Below are positions 62,415 to 64,000 of a stretch of 64,000 nucleotides of DNA, in pieces. The DNA is taken from positions 6,404,501 through 6,468,500 of the forward strand of contig NZ_CP119147.1 of NCBI RefSeq assembly GCF_029167645.1, written 5' to 3'. Source of the stretch: Streptomyces sp. AM 2-1-1. Its GTDB lineage: Bacteria; Actinomycetota; Actinomycetes; Streptomycetales; Streptomycetaceae. Both the position numbers and the translations under genes were made by a program. Position 1 is the first letter of the stretch. Each line of letters begins with the position of its first letter. The notes under the pieces are model-generated. The model did not search any database and had not been told where the DNA came from. It saw only the letters and a program-made list of their open reading frames with translations.

Positions 62415-64000
62415 TCACCCGTGCCAGGACCGCCACAGCGCCGCGTACGCACCGTCCGCCGCGACCAGTTCGTCGTGGCTGCCCAGCTCGCTGATCCGGC
62501 CCCTCTCCACGACGGCGATCACGTCCGCGTCGTGCGCGGTGTGCAGCCGGTGCGCGATCGCCACCACCGTCCTGCCCTCGAGCACCCGGGCCAGCGACCG
62601 CTCCAGGTGCCGGGCCGCGCGCGGGTCCAGCAGCGAGGTCGCCTCGTCGAGCACCAGGGTGTGCGGGTCGGCCAGCACCAGCCGCGCCAGCGCGATCTGC
62701 TGGGCCTGCGCCGGTGTCAGCGCCGCACCGCCCGACCCCACCTCGGTGTCCAGGCCGTCCTCCAGCGCCGTCGCCCAGCCGTCGGCGTCCACCGCCGCGA
62801 GCGACGCCCACAGCTCGGCGTCCCGTGCCCCGCTCCGCGCCAGCAGGAGGTTGTCGCGGAGCGAACCGACGAACACGTGGTGTTCCTGGTTGACGAGTGC
62901 GACGTGCTCGCGCACCCGCTCGGCGGCCATCCGGGACAACTCCGCGCCGCCGAGCGTCACCGCACCCGTCCTCGGCGCGTAGATCCCCGCCAGCAGCCGC
63001 CCCAGCGTGGACTTGCCCGCCCCCGACGGGCCGACCAGCGCGATCCTGGTGCCCGGGGCCACGTCCAGCGACACCTCGTGCAGCACGTCCACCCCGGAGC
63101 GGTAGCCGAAGCGCACCTCGTCCGCACGGACCTCCCGGCCCTCGGGACGCACCGCCTCGTCGCCCGCGTCCGGCTCGATGTCGCGCACCCCCACCAGCCG
63201 GGCCAGCGACACCTGAGCCACCTGCAACTCGTCGTACCAGCGCAGGACCAGCCCCAGGGGATCCACCAGCATCTGCGCCAGCAGCGCGCCCGTCGTCAGC
63301 TGCCCGACGGTCAGCCACCCCTCCAGGACGAACCAGCCGCCCAGCATCAGCACGGTGCCCAGGACCGTCACGTACGTGAGGTTGATGACGGGGAAGAGCA
63401 CCGAGCGCAGGAAGAGGGTGTACCGCTCCCACCGGGTCCACTCCATGATCCGCCGCTCCGAGAGCGCCACCCGCCGCGCGCCGAGCCGGTGGGCCTCCAC
63501 CGTGTGCCCCGCGTCGACCGTCTCCGCGAGCATCGCGGCCACCGCGGCGTACCCGGCCGACTCCGAGCGGTACGCGGACGGAGCCCGCTTGAAGTACCAG
63601 CGGCAGCCGGTGAGCAGCAGGGGGAGCGCCACCAGGACCGCGAGGGCCAGCGGCGGCGCGGTCACCGTGAGCGCCCCGATCAGCAGTCCGGCCCAGACCA
63701 CGCCGATGACGAGCTGCGGGACGGCCTCGCGCATGGCGTTGGCGAGCCGGTCGATGTCCGTGGTGATCCGGGAGAGCAGGTCACCCGTCCCCGCCCGCTC
63801 CAGCACACCGGGCGGCAGACCCACCGCACGGACGAGGAAGTCCTCGCGCAGGTCGGCGAGCATCTCCTCGCCGAGCATCGCGCTGCGCAGCCGCATGAGC
63901 CAGGTGAAGAGCGTCTGGAGCAGCAGGGCGGCCGCGAAGATCGCGGTGGTGCGCTCCAGGTGGAGATCGGTGACCCCGTCGGCGAGGTCCTCCACCAGCC
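62415..64000 (-). CDS. ABC transporter ATP-binding/permease half-transporter (5' truncated by window)
   Basis: The frame is open to the window edge, so the N-terminus is beyond it. The visible part has an ABC membrane domain (LLQTLFTWLMRLRSAMLGEEML, DLLSRITTDIDRLANAMREA, LALAVLVALPLLLTGCRW, TYVTVLGTVLMLGGWFVL) and an ATPase domain: Walker A LVGPSGAGKSTLGRL, a degenerate signature ALTPAQAQQIALAR in place of LSGGQ, Walker B TLVLDEATSLLD and H-loop AIAHRLHTAHDADV. Half-transporter exporters of this kind work as homo- or heterodimers; the partner gene may be upstream, outside the window. The altered signature suggests an asymmetric site. Confidence 0.9.
   Translation of the reverse strand, partial: LVEDLADGVTDLHLERTTAIFAAALLLQTLFTWLMRLRSAMLGEEMLADLREDFLVRAVGLPPGVLERAGTGDLLSRITTDIDRLANAMREAVPQLVIGVVWAGLLIGALTVTAPPLALAVLVALPLLLTGCRWYFKRAPSAYRSESAGYAAVAAMLAETVDAGHTVEAHRLGARRVALSERRIMEWTRWERYTLFLRSVLFPVINLTYVTVLGTVLMLGGWFVLEGWLTVGQLTTGALLAQMLVDPLGLVLRWYDELQVAQVSLARLVGVRDIEPDAGDEAVRPEGREVRADEVRFGYRSGVDVLHEVSLDVAPGTRIALVGPSGAGKSTLGRLLAGIYAPRTGAVTLGGAELSRMAAERVREHVALVNQEHHVFVGSLRDNLLLARSGARDAELWASLAAVDADGWATALEDGLDTEVGSGGAALTPAQAQQIALARLVLADPHTLVLDEATSLLDPRAARHLERSLARVLEGRTVVAIAHRLHTAHDADVIAVVERGRISELGSHDELVAADGAYAALWRSWHG

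Noticed and set aside
60769..63441. 890-codon open frame on the minus strand overlapping the ABC and nitrate reductase genes
   Set aside because: The sequence is Arg/Gly/Pro-rich without a domain, while the two overlapped genes have complete motifs in another frame.

Overview
The window is a stretch of core chromosome from a Streptomyces-like actinomycete. The evidence is very high G+C with almost all codons ending in G or C, many GTG/TTG starts, and marker genes typical of Streptomyces: a WhiJ/AbaA-type regulator + DUF397 + anti-sigma-like ATPase cluster, MurT/GatD, ureABCFGD without ureE, BioB with a Cys/Gly-rich tail, an NlpC/P60 gene under a c-di-AMP (ydaO) riboswitch, and a fused nitrate reductase/flavoprotein. 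I see no tRNA, rRNA, CRISPR array, insertion sequence, prophage or integration site. The two genes at the window edges are cut by the window.

Layout. 1-8.3 kb: rhodanese fragment, PEP mutase-like lyase, ATP-grasp protein, DUF885 peptidase, ACT-GNAT membrane protein, Tat-exported PhoD-like phosphatase. 8.3-15 kb: GntR/UTRA regulator, ROK regulator, and a LuxR-type two-component system divergent from an ABC-2 exporter pair. 15-21 kb: uracil/thymine mismatch glycosylase, purB, SGNH hydrolase and two overlapping CNNM/CBS ion-transport-like genes. 21-27.6 kb: GNAT, a small unknown gene, a Fic-like protein with a degenerate motif, and the biotin locus (bioBAD divergent from bioF). 27.7-30.4 kb: WhiJ-like cluster and the riboswitch-controlled NlpC/P60 peptidase.

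30.4-44 kb: a 0.9-kb gap, the urease operon (ureABCFGD), secreted tripeptidyl-aminopeptidase-like hydrolase, acyltransferase, a 52-aa membrane protein shorter than usual ORF cut-offs, CtaG-like copper/oxidase assembly protein, phosphofructokinase, and GatD/MurT (peptidoglycan amidation) divergent from peptide deformylase. 44-51 kb: TetR regulator divergent from an acyl-CoA dehydrogenase across a 22-bp palindrome, glutathione peroxidase, GNAT, XRE-cupin regulator, DUF7144, DUF389, DUF6011 and TesB. 51-64 kb: an 837-aa SF2 RNA helicase, YdjM-like membrane protein, ATP-dependent DNA ligase, NDH-2, a 1412-aa nitrate reductase-flavodoxin-FNR fusion, and an edge-truncated ABC half-transporter.

Several convergent gene pairs are separated by extremely long, nearly perfect hairpins (up to 32 bp), presumably bidirectional terminators. 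The most interesting leads are the self-contained nitrate reductase fusion, the degenerate Fic-like gene, an unclassified structured leader before the CNNM genes, the hairpin between bioB and bioA, and exact palindromes in three divergent or start-site regulatory regions. Nothing in the window is clearly a wholly new system.
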